NCBI RefSeq assembly: GCF_013340205.1
Contig: NZ_BJTG01000005.1
Location: forward strand, 388,067 to 452,066
Source: Anaeromyxobacter diazotrophicus
GTDB lineage: Bacteria; Myxococcota; Myxococcia; Myxococcales; Anaeromyxobacteraceae
Direction of reading: 5' to 3'
Length of the DNA: 64,000 bases
Part shown: one piece after another, positions 24,732 through 34,149 of the stretch
Numbering within the stretch: position 1 is the stretch's first letter
How the letters are laid out: every line of letters begins with the position of its first letter
Program-made: the position numbers and the translations under genes
The notes under the pieces: model-generated
What the model was told of the DNA's origin: nothing
Seen by the model: the letters and a program-made list of their open reading frames with translations, nothing else
Databases searched by the model: none

Positions 24732-27296
24732 GTGCCCCAGATGATCCCCCCCAAGGCCCCCGCCCCGAGAGAGCAGCCGCTCGGCGCGCCCGCTCCCCCT
24801 CCGCCGCCGCCCGCGCCTCCGGCGCGCCGCCGCTCGCTGCTCGGCCGGCTGCTGGCGGGGTTCCTCGTGCTGGTGCTCCTCGCGGCGGGCGCCGCGGCGC
24901 TGGTGGGCCTCGTCGCCTACCGCCGCTTCGCGAGCGGGCTGCCCGACATCCCGTCCCTCGCCGAGTACCGCCCGCCGGTGGTGACCGAGCTCGTGTCGGC
25001 CGACGGCCAGCTCGCCGGCGAGCTGTTCGACGAGCGCCGCAAGGTGGTGCCGTACGAGCGCATCCCGAAGCGGCTGGTCGAGGCGCTCCTCGCCTCCGAG
25101 GACAAGAACTTCTTCGAGCACGGCGGCGTCGACTGGCTCGGGACCCTGCGGGCGGCGGTGAACACCTACGTCCTGCGCCACAAGGTGCAGGGCGGCTCCA
25201 CCATCACCCAGCAGACGGCGAAGTCGCTGCTCGTCTCGGCGGAGGGGTTCGAGGAGGGCACGAAGCGCAACCTGCGGCGCAAGCTGCGCGAGCTCATCCT
25301 GGCGCGGCGGCTGGAGGCCGCCTTCGACAAGCGCGAGATCCTCTGGCTGTACCTGAACGGCGTCTTCCTCGGCCACCACAGCTACGGGGTGCAGGCGGCG
25401 GCGGAGAACTACTTCCGCAAGAACGTGGAGGACCTCACGCTGGCCGAGGCGGCGCTCCTGGCCGGCCTGCCGCAGGCGCCGAGCAAGTACTCTCCGTTCA
25501 TGCACCCGGACGCCGCCAAGGCGCGCCGCCGCTACGTGCTCCGCCGCATGTACGAGGAGCGCATGATCTCCGCCGAGGAGCGGGTGGCGGCGGAGGAGAC
25601 CGAGGTGAGGGTCTACCCGGTCGACGACGTCTTCCGCGAGACGGCGCCCTTCTACGCCGAGCAGGCGCGGCGGCTGATCGTCGGCCGGTACGGGGACCAG
25701 CGGGTGCTGCACGACGGCCTGCGGGTCGAGCTGGCGATGGACCTCGAGCGGCAGCGCGGCGCCCAGGCGGCCATGCTGGCCGGGCTCATGGAGGTCGATC
25801 ACCGGCAGGGGTTCCAGGGGCCGGTGGCGCACGTCGAGGGCCAGGAGCGCGACGCGCTGCGGGCGCGGCTCGCCAAGGTGTGGCCGGCGGGCGCGCTCGA
25901 GCCGGGCGACTACGCGGTGGGGGTGGTGGGCGAGGTGGACGACCGCGCGGCGCTGGCGCGGGTGTCGGTGGGCGCGACCCAGGGCCTCCTGCCCATCGCC
26001 GGGATGCGCTGGGCGCGCCGCCCGAACCCGGAGCAGAGCTACCCGGACGCGCTCATCTCCCGCCCCTCGACCGCGCTCCACGCCGGCGACGTGGTGCTGG
26101 TGCGCCGGGTGACGCGGGAGGAGCTCGTGAAGCGCGAGCCCCCCGAGCGGCAGAAGCTGGTGCCGGACGCGGAGGTCCTGTTCGCGCTGGAGCAGGAGCC
26201 GAAGCTGCAGGGCGCGCTCGTCTCCATCGAGCCCTTCACCGGCTACGTCTCGGCCATGGTGGGCGGCTACGACTTCGACGCCTCCGAGTTCAACCGCGCG
26301 TTCCAGGCCTGCCGCCAGCCCGGCTCCGCCTTCAAGCCCATCGTCTACTCGGGCGCCATCGAGAAGCTCAACTACACCCCCGCCACGCTGCTCACCGACG
26401 CGCCGGTGGTCTACCGCGACGAGAGCGCGGGCGTGTCGTGGAAGCCGGAGAACTACGGCGGCTCGTTCAAGGGCGAGGTGACGCTGCGCGACGCGCTCGT
26501 CCACTCCATGAACCTGCCGGCGGTGAAGGTGGCGGCGGCGCTGGGCGTGGACCAGCTCGTCTCCTGGGCGGCGGCGCTCGGCCTCGAGACGCCGGTGAAG
26601 CGCGAGCTCGGCAGCGCCATCGGCTCCTCCTGCACCACGCTGTGGAGCCTCGCCAACGTCTACGCCCTCCTCGACCGCTACGGCGAGAAGCGGCCCTCCA
26701 CCTTCGTGAAGCGGGTGCTCGACCGCGACGGGCGGCTGCTCGAGGACCACAGCGCCCCCACCGACCCGTGGGTGCCGCTCTCGACGCGGCTCGCCGCCGC
26801 CGCCGCGCAGGTGACGACGCCGGTGGAGCGCGTCATGGACCCCCGCTCCGCCTACATCACCGTCTCCCTCCTGCACGAGGTGGCGACGGTGGGCACCGGC
26901 GCGCAGGCGGCCAAGCTCGGCAAGCCGGCCGCCGGCAAGACCGGCACCACCAACGACTCGTTCGACACCTGGTTCATGGGGATGACGCACGACCTCTTCG
27001 CCGGGGTCTGGCTCGGCTACGACCACAACGAGATGCCGCTCGGCCGCTTCGAGACCGGCGGCCGCGCCGCGCTGCCCATCTGGCTCTCGTACATGGAGTC
27101 GTCGCTGCGCGACCGGCCGCAGCCCGACTTCCCGCAGCCGGACGGCATCGAGCTCGTCCGCATCGACCCCACCACCGGCAAGCTCGCGCCCGAGGGCGGA
27201 CGCGGCGTGCTCGAGCCGTTCAAGCTCGAGGCGAAGCCGGTCGAGAACCCGCCCGACCAGCCGCGGGTCGAGGTGCAGGACCTCTTCGGCCAGTGA
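24732..27296 (+). CDS. mrcA: Class A penicillin-binding protein 1A
   Basis: 854 residues (GTG 24732; ATG 24741 is equally plausible). Proline-rich cytoplasmic tail, transmembrane helix about 38-62, glycosyltransferase GT51 domain with catalytic Glu in LASEDKNFFEHGGVDW (about 121) and GGSTITQQTAKSLLVS, an OB-like insertion at about 320-450 typical of PBP1A, then the transpeptidase with active Ser in PGSAFKP (about 531), SMN (about 593) and KTGTTND (about 735). It polymerises and cross-links peptidoglycan. It lies 27 bases after the pseudouridine synthase gene; about 160 bases separate it from the next gene, a chemoreceptor. Confidence 0.95.
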   Translation: MPQMIPPKAPAPREQPLGAPAPPPPPPAPPARRRSLLGRLLAGFLVLVLLAAGAAALVGLVAYRRFASGLPDIPSLAEYRPPVVTELVSADGQLAGELFDERRKVVPYERIPKRLVEALLASEDKNFFEHGGVDWLGTLRAAVNTYVLRHKVQGGSTITQQTAKSLLVSAEGFEEGTKRNLRRKLRELILARRLEAAFDKREILWLYLNGVFLGHHSYGVQAAAENYFRKNVEDLTLAEAALLAGLPQAPSKYSPFMHPDAAKARRRYVLRRMYEERMISAEERVAAEETEVRVYPVDDVFRETAPFYAEQARRLIVGRYGDQRVLHDGLRVELAMDLERQRGAQAAMLAGLMEVDHRQGFQGPVAHVEGQERDALRARLAKVWPAGALEPGDYAVGVVGEVDDRAALARVSVGATQGLLPIAGMRWARRPNPEQSYPDALISRPSTALHAGDVVLVRRVTREELVKREPPERQKLVPDAEVLFALEQEPKLQGALVSIEPFTGYVSAMVGGYDFDASEFNRAFQACRQPGSAFKPIVYSGAIEKLNYTPATLLTDAPVVYRDESAGVSWKPENYGGSFKGEVTLRDALVHSMNLPAVKVAAALGVDQLVSWAAALGLETPVKRELGSAIGSSCTTLWSLANVYALLDRYGEKRPSTFVKRVLDRDGRLLEDHSAPTDPWVPLSTRLAAAAAQVTTPVERVMDPRSAYITVSLLHEVATVGTGAQAAKLGKPAAGKTGTTNDSFDTWFMGMTHDLFAGVWLGYDHNEMPLGRFETGGRAALPIWLSYMESSLRDRPQPDFPQPDGIELVRIDPTTGKLAPEGGRGVLEPFKLEAKPVENPPDQPRVEVQDLFGQ

Positions 27297-27412
27297 GCGG
27301 TGGGCGCCCTCGCCTCGGCGCTGTCCCGAGGGGAGGGGACGCCGGCGGGGGGCCGCTTCCTTGATCGCCTGGGGGCGCTCGCGTATCGTCGGCCTGGCGC
27401 CGTAAGCCCCTG

Positions 27413-27427
27413 AAAAGGGAGCCTTTT
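27413..27427 (+). terminator. Short AAAAGG/CCTTTT stem before the chemoreceptor
   Basis: A 6-bp stem AAAAGG-GAG-CCTTTT followed by TTCC, 117 bases past the PBP1A stop and 33 bases before the chemoreceptor ATG. The T-rich end suggests a weak factor-independent terminator, but the stem is AU-rich and it could equally be part of a leader or promoter. Confidence 0.25.
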
Positions 27428-27459
27428 TCCATACACCGGCGCCCGAGGCCCGCGCGACC

Positions 27460-29562
27460 ATGCTCCAGCTCATCGACAAGCTCGGCCTGAAGCGCGCGCT
27501 CAACATCCTGTTCGTGGCCGCGCTGGTGCTCATGGTGGCCGGGACCGGCTTCGCGGTGAACCAGGTCGTCCGCCGCGAGCTCGAGGACGGCTGGCGCCAC
27601 CGCGCCGAGGACGACGCGCGCCGGATGGCGACCTGGGTGGCGGCGCCGCTCACCGCCGGCTCGGACGACCTGGTGGCGGCGGTGGTGGAGGGCGCGCTCC
27701 ACGAGAGCGGCGACGCCTACCTCATCGTCGAGCGCGCCGACCGCTCGGTCGCGGCGCGGGTGGTGAAGCCAGCCTACGCCGACCGCATCCAGGCGGTGCT
27801 GGCGCTGCAGGAGCGCCACCCCGAGACGACCTCGGTCTCCGCCGACGGGGTGTACGCGCTCTTCGTGCCGGTGCGCAGCGAGGGGAAGGCGGGGCCCCGG
27901 ACCGCCGCCGCCGCCGGCGCGGCCGGCCCGGTGGTGGGGTACGTGGTGTACGGGCAGGACACGGGCCGCCTCGGCGACCAGCTGGCGCGGGTGCAGCTCG
28001 TCATCCTGGCGGTGCTGCTGGCGGGCGCGCTCCTCGTCTACGCGCTCCTCTGGTGGCTCACCCAGCGGCTCGTGATGCGGCCGCTCACCGCGATGAGCCG
28101 GGTGGCGGGGCGCGTCTCCGAGTGCGACCTCGCCGCGCGCGCCGAGCAGCTCTCCGACGACGAGCTGGGGCGGCTGGCGGGATCGCTGAACCTCATCGGC
28201 GAGAACCTCACCACCACCCTCTCCCGCGTGCGCGGCGTCTCGGAGGGCGTGGGGCAGGTGATCGAGCGCATCGCCCGGACCGGCGCCCAGGTGGCGGAGG
28301 GCACCGGCACCGTCTCCGCCCGCGTGGCCGAGACCGGCGCCTCGATGGGCGAGATGATCTCGTCGCTCAAGGGCATCGCCGACAACGTGGAGGTGCTGGC
28401 GCAGTCGGCGGACGAGTCCTCCTCCTCCATCCTGGAGATGGCCGCCACCAACAACGAGGTGGCGGAGAACATCCAGGCGCTGGCCGCCAGCGTCGAGGAG
28501 ACCACCGCCGCCATCGAGCAGATGACCTACTCGATCAAGGAGGTGGCGAAGAACGTCGAGGACCTCTCCGCCACCGCCGAGGAGACGAGCTCGTCCATGA
28601 ACGAGATGGACGTCTCCATCAGCCAGGTCGAGTCGAACGCCAACGAGACCGCCAAGCTCTCCGAGCAGGCCATGAAGGACGCCGAGCTCGGGACCGAGTC
28701 GCTCGGCCGCACCCTGGCCGGCATCGCGCGCATCAAGGAGTCCTCGAAGGAGGCGGCGGTCGTCATCGACTCGCTGGGGAAGAAGATCGGCACCATCGGC
28801 AACATCCTCAACGTGATCGACGAGGTGGCGGAGCAGACGAACCTCCTCGCGCTCAACGCCGCCATCCTGGCCGCCCAGTCGGGCGAGCACGGCAAGGGCT
28901 TCGCGGTGGTGGCGGACGAGATCAAGGACCTGGCCGAGCGCACCGGCGCCTCCACCAAGGAGATCTCCGAGCTCATCCGCTCGGTGCAGGACGAGAGCGC
29001 CAACGCCGTCTCCGCCATGGACCGCGGCGTGAAGAACGTCGAGGAGGGCGTGCGCCTGGGGCAGGAGGCGGAGAGCGCGCTCAAGAAGATCCAGGCCTCG
29101 AGCGTGAAGTCGACGCAGATGGTGAAGGCCATCGCCCGCGCCACCATCGAGCAGGCGCGCGGCTCGAAGCAGGTGACGATGGCCATCAACCGGATCGCCG
29201 AGACGGTGCAGCAGATCGCCACCGCCACCTCGGAGCAGGCGCGCGGCTCCGAGCAGATCATGAAGAGCGCGGAGAAGATGAAGGTCATCACCAAGCACGT
29301 CGAGCGCTCCAGCCAGGAGCAGGCGCGCGGCTCGAAGCAGATCACGAAGGCCATCGAGTCGATCAGCGAGATGGTGAACCACCTCAACCGGGCCCAGAAG
29401 GACCAGACCAAGGGCTCGGAGCTGGTCATGGGGGCGGTCGACCAGATCAAGCAGGTGGCCGAGGCGCAGACCTACTCGGTGAAGGACCTCGAGGCGTCGA
29501 TCATCGACCTGGCGCGGCAGGCGGACGTGCTGCGCGGCGAGGTGAAGCGCTTCAAGATGTGA
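27460..29562 (+). CDS. Methyl-accepting chemotaxis protein with 28-residue C-terminal repeats
   Basis: 700 residues. Transmembrane helix 1 at about 14-32, a periplasmic sensor of about 140 residues, helix 2 at about 178-200, HAMP at about 200-255, then a long cytoplasmic coiled-coil with hairpin tip [21 protein letters not shown] (about 456), where the canonical IEAARAGE reads ILAAQSGE. After the return helix, residues 564-675 are four 28-residue units, each beginning EQARGS (the last DQTKGS), i.e. four heptads each. The resemblance to FrzCD-like receptors suggests a role in motility or another Che-like pathway; no che genes are nearby. Confidence 0.93.
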   Translation: MLQLIDKLGLKRALNILFVAALVLMVAGTGFAVNQVVRRELEDGWRHRAEDDARRMATWVAAPLTAGSDDLVAAVVEGALHESGDAYLIVERADRSVAARVVKPAYADRIQAVLALQERHPETTSVSADGVYALFVPVRSEGKAGPRTAAAAGAAGPVVGYVVYGQDTGRLGDQLARVQLVILAVLLAGALLVYALLWWLTQRLVMRPLTAMSRVAGRVSECDLAARAEQLSDDELGRLAGSLNLIGENLTTTLSRVRGVSEGVGQVIERIARTGAQVAEGTGTVSARVAETGASMGEMISSLKGIADNVEVLAQSADESSSSILEMAATNNEVAENIQALAASVEETTAAIEQMTYSIKEVAKNVEDLSATAEETSSSMNEMDVSISQVESNANETAKLSEQAMKDAELGTESLGRTLAGIARIKESSKEAAVVIDSLGKKIGTIGNILNVIDEVAEQTNLLALNAAILAAQSGEHGKGFAVVADEIKDLAERTGASTKEISELIRSVQDESANAVSAMDRGVKNVEEGVRLGQEAESALKKIQASSVKSTQMVKAIARATIEQARGSKQVTMAINRIAETVQQIATATSEQARGSEQIMKSAEKMKVITKHVERSSQEQARGSKQITKAIESISEMVNHLNRAQKDQTKGSELVMGAVDQIKQVAEAQTYSVKDLEASIIDLARQADVLRGEVKRFKM

Positions 29563-29578
29563 TCCGCGGGACCGCCGG

Positions 29579-30370
29579 TCAGAGCCGGAGCACCCACCGG
29601 ACCCCCGCCGCCCCGCCCGCCAGCGGCGCCAGCGTCCACGACCCCTCCCGCGGGCTGCGGTGGAGCAGGAGCGGGACCGCCATCCCCAGCGCGGTGCCCA
29701 CGGCGGCGGAGGCCACGACGTCGGTGAGCCAGTGCTCGTCCGCCGCCATGCGGAGGTAGCCGACGGTGGCCGCGACGCCGAAGCCGACCGCGTAGACCGC
29801 CGGCCACGCCGGGTAGCCCCGCATCCGCGCCACGGTGCCGAACGCCGCCGCCGCGGCGAAGGCGGTGGCGGCGTGCCCCGAGAAGAACGCGCGGTCGTCC
29901 TCGGGACCGGTGCGCACTCCGGTCGCCCAGGTCGCGGGCCGCCTCCGGGCGACGGCGCTCTTCGCGAGCTGGGTGGCGGCGGCGGCGAGCGCGACCGCCT
30001 CCATCGCGACGAGCACGTCCTCGGAGGCGCGGCGCAGGTCCCGCCCCGCGGAGAAGAAGTCCGCGCCGGCCAGCGAGGCCGGGAGCGCGAACTCGAGGAC
30101 GTCCGAGAGGAGCGCGGCCGCGCGCCGATCCGGCCAGACCACCGCCGCGCGCACGCGGCGGTCGAGCGCGGGGGGCGTGCACCAGCGGCAGGAGCTCGGG
30201 GTGAGCTCCCCCTTCGCCAGCTCCATCGCGCCCCACAGGGCCAGCCCCGCGCCGGTCACGGCGGCGGTGACCGGCACGTCGACCGCGAGCGGCGGCGCCT
30301 CCTCGGGCCAGGCGGGGAAGGCAGCGGCGACCAGCGCCGCGGCGACCGGAGCGCGCAGCACGAGCCCCAC
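29579..30370 (-). CDS. PAP2 family phosphatase, membrane-bound
   Basis: 263 residues with a signal-like N-terminus and about five further hydrophobic helices. The phosphatidic acid phosphatase motifs are present: KSAVARRRP (C1), FFSGHAATAF (C2, Phe in place of the usual Pro-Ser lead) and RMAADEHWLTDVVASAAVG (C3). A likely lipid phosphatase, possibly undecaprenyl pyrophosphate or phosphatidic acid directed. GTG start at 30370, 15 bases after the EVE gene on the same strand; convergent with the chemoreceptor gene, only 16 bases separating the two stops. Confidence 0.85.
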   Translation of the reverse strand: MGLVLRAPVAAALVAAAFPAWPEEAPPLAVDVPVTAAVTGAGLALWGAMELAKGELTPSSCRWCTPPALDRRVRAAVVWPDRRAAALLSDVLEFALPASLAGADFFSAGRDLRRASEDVLVAMEAVALAAAATQLAKSAVARRRPATWATGVRTGPEDDRAFFSGHAATAFAAAAAFGTVARMRGYPAWPAVYAVGFGVAATVGYLRMAADEHWLTDVVASAAVGTALGMAVPLLLHRSPREGSWTLAPLAGGAAGVRWVLRL

Positions 30371-30385
30371 CTCACGCCGCCGCGA

Positions 30386-30829
30386 TCAGAACCGCTCCTT
30401 GCGCCGCAGCCCGCCCGTCCGCGCGATGATGCCGGAGAGCTCGACCAGGTCCTGCCACTCGGCCGGCGAGAGCGGCACCACCGACAGCCGCCCCTGGCGG
30501 AGCAGCGCCGAGCCGGCGAAGGCGGGCTCGAGCTTGAGCGCCTCGAGCGGCACCGGCGCCGGCAGCGGCTCGGCGGCGCGCAGATCCACGCACACGAGCG
30601 GCTCGCCGCGGGCGCCGGGGTCGGGGTAGGCCGGCTTCACCACCTCGGCGACGCCGACCGCGCGGCGCTCGCCGGAGTGGTAGATGACGGCCCGATCCCC
30701 CGGCTGCATCGCCCGGAGGCTGGCCTGGGCCTGCGCGTTGCGGACGCCCGACCAGGCGGTCGTCCCCTCGCGCACGAGGTCCTCGAACGCGTAGTCGTCC
30801 GGCTCGGTCTTGAGCAGCCAGTAGGCCAC
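30386..30829 (-). CDS. EVE domain-containing protein
   Basis: 147 residues spanning one EVE domain: the start AYWLLKTEPDDYAFEDL, WSGVRNAQAQASLRAMQPGD and VIYHSGERRAVGVAEVVKPAYPD are the family hallmarks. EVE folds resemble PUA and YTH domains and bind modified bases in DNA or RNA. Length is normal for the bacterial single-domain form. GTG start. Divergent from tatB with 94 bases between; the PAP2 gene follows closely and may share its transcript. Confidence 0.92.
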   Translation of the reverse strand: MAYWLLKTEPDDYAFEDLVREGTTAWSGVRNAQAQASLRAMQPGDRAVIYHSGERRAVGVAEVVKPAYPDPGARGEPLVCVDLRAAEPLPAPVPLEALKLEPAFAGSALLRQGRLSVVPLSPAEWQDLVELSGIIARTGGLRRKERF

Positions 30830-30923
30830 CAGAGCACGTTACGGGTGCGCCGGAACGGACGCAACGTCAGAGGGGGGGCGCCCGCCGGCACAAAGGCGGG
30901 CCGGCGCGTGTTATATCCAGCGC

Positions 30924-31346
30924 ATGTTCGGCCTCGGCATGGGCGAAGTCGTCATCATCCTGGTGCTCGCCCTCATCCTGCTCGGACCCCAGAAGCTCCC
31001 CGACGCCGCCAAGCAGCTCGGGAAGGGCCTGCGCGAGTTCCGCAAGGCGACCGACGACCTGAAGCAGCAGTTCGAGACCGAGCTCTACGCCGCCGACCCG
31101 ACCAAGCCCCCCAAGCCCACGCTGGTGGAGCCGCCGCGGCCGCCGGCGGAGGGTGAGGCGCCGCCCGCGGTGCCGGCGGGCGGGGTCCCGGCCCAGGCGC
31201 AGGGTGAGGTCCCGGCCGCGACTGCCCAGAACGTGCCCGGCCTCGAGCTGGCCCTGGCCGAGCCGAAGCCGGCCGCACCCGCCCCGGCCGCGCCCCCGGT
31301 CGAGGCCGCCGCCCCGGTGGCGGAGGCCGCGCCGAAGGCGTCATGA
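30924..31346 (+). CDS. tatB: Twin-arginine translocase subunit TatB (TatA/B family)
   Basis: 140 residues. N-terminal MFGLGMGEVVIILVLALILL transmembrane helix, the GPQKLP hinge and an amphipathic helix (DAAKQLGKGLREFRKATDDL), then about 80 residues of Pro/Ala-rich tail. Short helix and Glu at position 8 fit TatB more than TatA, but the two are hard to separate by sequence alone. It works with TatC to export folded, often cofactor-bearing, proteins. The stop overlaps the tatC start (ATGA). Confidence 0.9.
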   Translation: MFGLGMGEVVIILVLALILLGPQKLPDAAKQLGKGLREFRKATDDLKQQFETELYAADPTKPPKPTLVEPPRPPAEGEAPPAVPAGGVPAQAQGEVPAATAQNVPGLELALAEPKPAAPAPAAPPVEAAAPVAEAAPKAS

Positions 31347-32158
31347 CCGAGCCCGCCACGAAGTCGCTCCCGCCGCCCGAGAAGCCGGCGGAGCCGGAGA
31401 GCGAGGTCAGGCTGAGCTTCTTCGAGCACCTGCAGGAGCTGCGCAAGCGGCTCATCCGGGCGCTGCTCGGCGTCGCCGTCGGCATGGCGCTCGTCGGCTC
31501 CTTCTGCGAGCGCATCTTCCGCTGGGTGATGCAGCCGGTGCTGAAGTCGCTGCCCGAGGGGCAGCAGTACCTGCACTACACGGGCTACATCGAGCCCTTC
31601 ATGGTGTACCTGAAGGTGGCGCTCTACGGCGGCATCTTCGCGGCGGCGCCGTACGTCCTGTACCAGTTCTGGCAGTTCATCGCGCCCGGCCTCTACAAGA
31701 AGGAGCGGAAGATCGTCTTCCCGTTCCTCGCCTCGGCCACGCTCCTGTTCTACGGCGGCGCCGCCTTCTGCTACTTCCTCGTCATGCCGTACGCCTTCCC
31801 CGCGCTGGCGGCGATCGCGGGCGAGGACATGAAGCCCATCCTCACCATGACCGAGCAGCTCTCGCTGGTGCTCGCCATGCTGCTCGGCTTCGGCATCATC
31901 TTCGAGGTCCCGGTCATCATCGCGTTCCTGTCGATGATCGGGCTCGTCTCGGCCGACTTCCTCGCCAAGTACCGGCGCCACGCCATCGTGGCGAACGTGA
32001 CCCTGGCCGCGATCATCACCCCCACCGGCGACCCGTTCAACCTGGCGCTCATGGCGGTGCCGATGATCCTCTTCTACGAGATCGGGATCGTGCTGGCGCG
32101 CATCCTCGGGAAGAAGAAGAGCGCCGCCGACGTCGCGGACGACGCGATGGCGAAGTAG
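31343..32158 (+). CDS. tatC: Sec-independent protein translocase TatC
   Basis: 271 residues with six helices. TatC marks: FFEHLQELRKRLIRAL (cytoplasmic N-terminus that binds the RR signal), FMVYLKVALYGGIFAAAPYVLYQFWQF, PFLASATLLFYGGAAFCYF and the FEVPVIIAFLSMIGLVSADFL and AAIITPTGDPFNL segments. Overlaps tatB by 4 bases. Directly after the stop a short stem GGCTCC-GGGGC-GGAGCC (32158-32174) could end the transcript, though no T-run follows. Confidence 0.96.
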   Translation: MTEPATKSLPPPEKPAEPESEVRLSFFEHLQELRKRLIRALLGVAVGMALVGSFCERIFRWVMQPVLKSLPEGQQYLHYTGYIEPFMVYLKVALYGGIFAAAPYVLYQFWQFIAPGLYKKERKIVFPFLASATLLFYGGAAFCYFLVMPYAFPALAAIAGEDMKPILTMTEQLSLVLAMLLGFGIIFEVPVIIAFLSMIGLVSADFLAKYRRHAIVANVTLAAIITPTGDPFNLALMAVPMILFYEIGIVLARILGKKKSAADVADDAMAK

Positions 32159-32203
32159 GCTCCGGGGCGGAGCCCCGCCCCGGCCGCGCGGCCTCCCGCC
32201 CGC

Positions 32204-32854
32204 ATGCGCACCTTCAACCTCCTCGTCGCGCTCTTCGCGGTGGTCCAGGCGCTCCGCTACGCGCGGCGGGCGCTCGTCTTCGTCGCCCCGGCGGTGCGGG
32301 TCACGGGCGAGCCGGGCGAGCCGCCCCGCTCCGCGCCCCGCCTGCGGCTCGGGGCCGAGCTGGAGCGGCTCGGCTTCGTGCCCCTGGGGCTCCTTCACGA
32401 GCGCGCCCCGCTCGGCGCCGTCGCGCGCGAGGTGGACGCCTACGCCGACGCCTCGCGCGGCACCTTCGCCGACGTCTGGCAGGAGCGGGGCGAGGCGGAC
32501 GCGCCGCGGCTCGTCTTCTACACGCCCTTCCCCGACGGTGCGTACGTACTCACCGCCAACCACCCGCGCCGGGCGGTCGCGAGCGCGCGGGCCCAGGCGG
32601 GCGCGGTGGTGGGCGCGGCGCCGGAGGCGCAGCTGGCCGCGCACGAGATCGCGGTGGAGCGCTTCGCCGCCCGGCACGGGACGCCGGCGGTGGCGCTCGA
32701 CCTCGGCGCCCGCCTCGCCGCCGCCCGCGCCTGGTACGCCGGCGAGGGCCGGCGCGAGCTCCGGCGCGGCGCCGCGCTCCCGTTCGGGATCGCGGCCTTC
32801 GCGCTCGTGCTGCTCGCGTCGGCCGTGAACCTCCTCCTGCACGGCGCTAGATAG
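32204..32854 (+). CDS. Hypothetical membrane protein
   Basis: 216 residues. A hydrophobic N-terminus (about 5-40) and a C-terminal helix (about 192-212) bracket a soluble middle of about 150 residues that includes LERLGFVPLGLLHERAPLG and ADAPRLVFYTPFPDGAYVLTANHPRR. I do not recognise a family. Codon use is like its neighbours. It lies 45 bases after tatC and 49 before the thiolase gene on the same strand, without obvious functional tie. Confidence 0.75.
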   Translation: MRTFNLLVALFAVVQALRYARRALVFVAPAVRVTGEPGEPPRSAPRLRLGAELERLGFVPLGLLHERAPLGAVAREVDAYADASRGTFADVWQERGEADAPRLVFYTPFPDGAYVLTANHPRRAVASARAQAGAVVGAAPEAQLAAHEIAVERFAARHGTPAVALDLGARLAAARAWYAGEGRRELRRGAALPFGIAAFALVLLASAVNLLLHGAR

Positions 32855-32903
32855 CCCTCTGCCCCGCGGCCGCTCGCGTCCCCCGCCGCGGAGGAGGAGC
32901 CTC

Positions 32904-34100
32904 ATGCGCGCCGCCACCCCCCACGACGTCGTCTTCCTCGCCGCCCGCAGGACCCCTTTCGGGACTTACGGCGGCTCGCTCAAGGACCTCTCCGCCACCG
33001 ACCTCGGGGTGCACGCCGCCCAGGCGGCGCTGGCGCAGGCCGGCGTCTCGCCCGAGCGGGTCGACCACGTGGTGTTCGGGAACGTGGCGCAGACCTCCTC
33101 CGACGCCATCTACCTCGCCCGCCACGTCGGGCTCCGCGCCGGCGCGCCGGTCTCGACGCCTGCGCTCACCGTGAACCGCCTGTGCGGCTCAGGCTTCGAG
33201 GCGGTGGTGCAGGGGGCGCGGCTCCTCGCCGGCGGGGAGGCGGAGCTCGTCCTCGCCGGCGGCACGGAGTCCATGAGCCAGGCGCCGCTCGTCCTGCGCG
33301 GGACGCGGTGGGGCTTCCCCCTGGGCAAGCCTCCCCCGCTCGAGGACATGCTCTGGTCGGCCCTCACCGACAGCTGGGCGGGCATGCCGATGGCGCTCAC
33401 CGCCGAGAAGCTCGCCGAGCAGTACCGGATCGGCCAGGACGAGGTGGACGCCTACAGCGTGCTCTCGCAGCGGCGCTTCGCGGCGGCGCAGGAGGCGGGG
33501 CGCCTCGCCGAGGAGCTCGCGCCGATCGAGCTCCCCACGCGGAAGGGCCCGGTGAAGTTCGCGCGCGACGAGCACCCGCGCCCCGACACCACCGTCGAGT
33601 CGCTGCGGAAGCTCCCCAAGGTGTTCAAGAAGGACGGGGTCATCCACGCGGGCGCGGCGAGCGGCGTCTCCGACGGCGCCGGGGCGCTCCTGCTCTCGAC
33701 CCGCGCCTTCGCCGACGCGCACGGGATCCGGCCGCTGGGGCGCCTGCTCAACTGGGGGTTCGCGGGGGTCGACCCGACCATCATGGGCATCGGCCCGGTG
33801 GCGGCGTTCAAGAACGCGCTCGAGCGCGCCCAGGCGAAGCTCTCCGACTTCGACCTGTTCGAGGTGAACGAGGCCTTCGCGCCGCAGTACCTGGCGGTGG
33901 AGCAGGAGCTGGGGCTCCCGCGCGACCAGACCAACGTCGACGGCGGCGCCATCGCGGTGGGTCACCCGCTCGCGGCGAGCGGCGCCCGCATCACGATGCA
34001 CCTCCTGTACGAGCTGCGCCGGCGCGGCGCGCGCTACGGGCTCGGGGGGGCGTGCATCGGCGGCGGGCAGGGCATCGCCGTGATCGTCGAGGCGCTCTAG
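32904..34100 (+). CDS. Thiolase (acetyl-CoA C-acyltransferase)
   Basis: 398 residues of the thiolase fold. Acylation Cys94 in NRLCGSGFEAV, His in AVGHPLAASGARI (about 353) and the second catalytic Cys in GGACIGGGQG (about 384); also GGTESMSQAP and FEVNEAFAPQYL. It either condenses two acetyl-CoA or cleaves 3-ketoacyl-CoA. It is a lone gene here rather than part of a fad operon, preceded by GAGGAGG 8-14 bases before the ATG. With EtfAB and Ptb-Buk it fits fatty- or amino-acid carbon flow. Confidence 0.95.
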   Translation: MRAATPHDVVFLAARRTPFGTYGGSLKDLSATDLGVHAAQAALAQAGVSPERVDHVVFGNVAQTSSDAIYLARHVGLRAGAPVSTPALTVNRLCGSGFEAVVQGARLLAGGEAELVLAGGTESMSQAPLVLRGTRWGFPLGKPPPLEDMLWSALTDSWAGMPMALTAEKLAEQYRIGQDEVDAYSVLSQRRFAAAQEAGRLAEELAPIELPTRKGPVKFARDEHPRPDTTVESLRKLPKVFKKDGVIHAGAASGVSDGAGALLLSTRAFADAHGIRPLGRLLNWGFAGVDPTIMGIGPVAAFKNALERAQAKLSDFDLFEVNEAFAPQYLAVEQELGLPRDQTNVDGGAIAVGHPLAASGARITMHLLYELRRRGARYGLGGACIGGGQGIAVIVEAL

Positions 34101-34149
34101 CCGCGGCGACTTCCTTGCGGGGCGGCGCCCGGCCCGCTACCGTGGTCGC

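Noticed and set aside
23661..27653. Reverse-strand frame of about 1330 codons opposite rluA and PBP1A.
   Set aside because: Rich in His, Leu and Arg with no fold signals; the forward genes carry intact catalytic motifs throughout.
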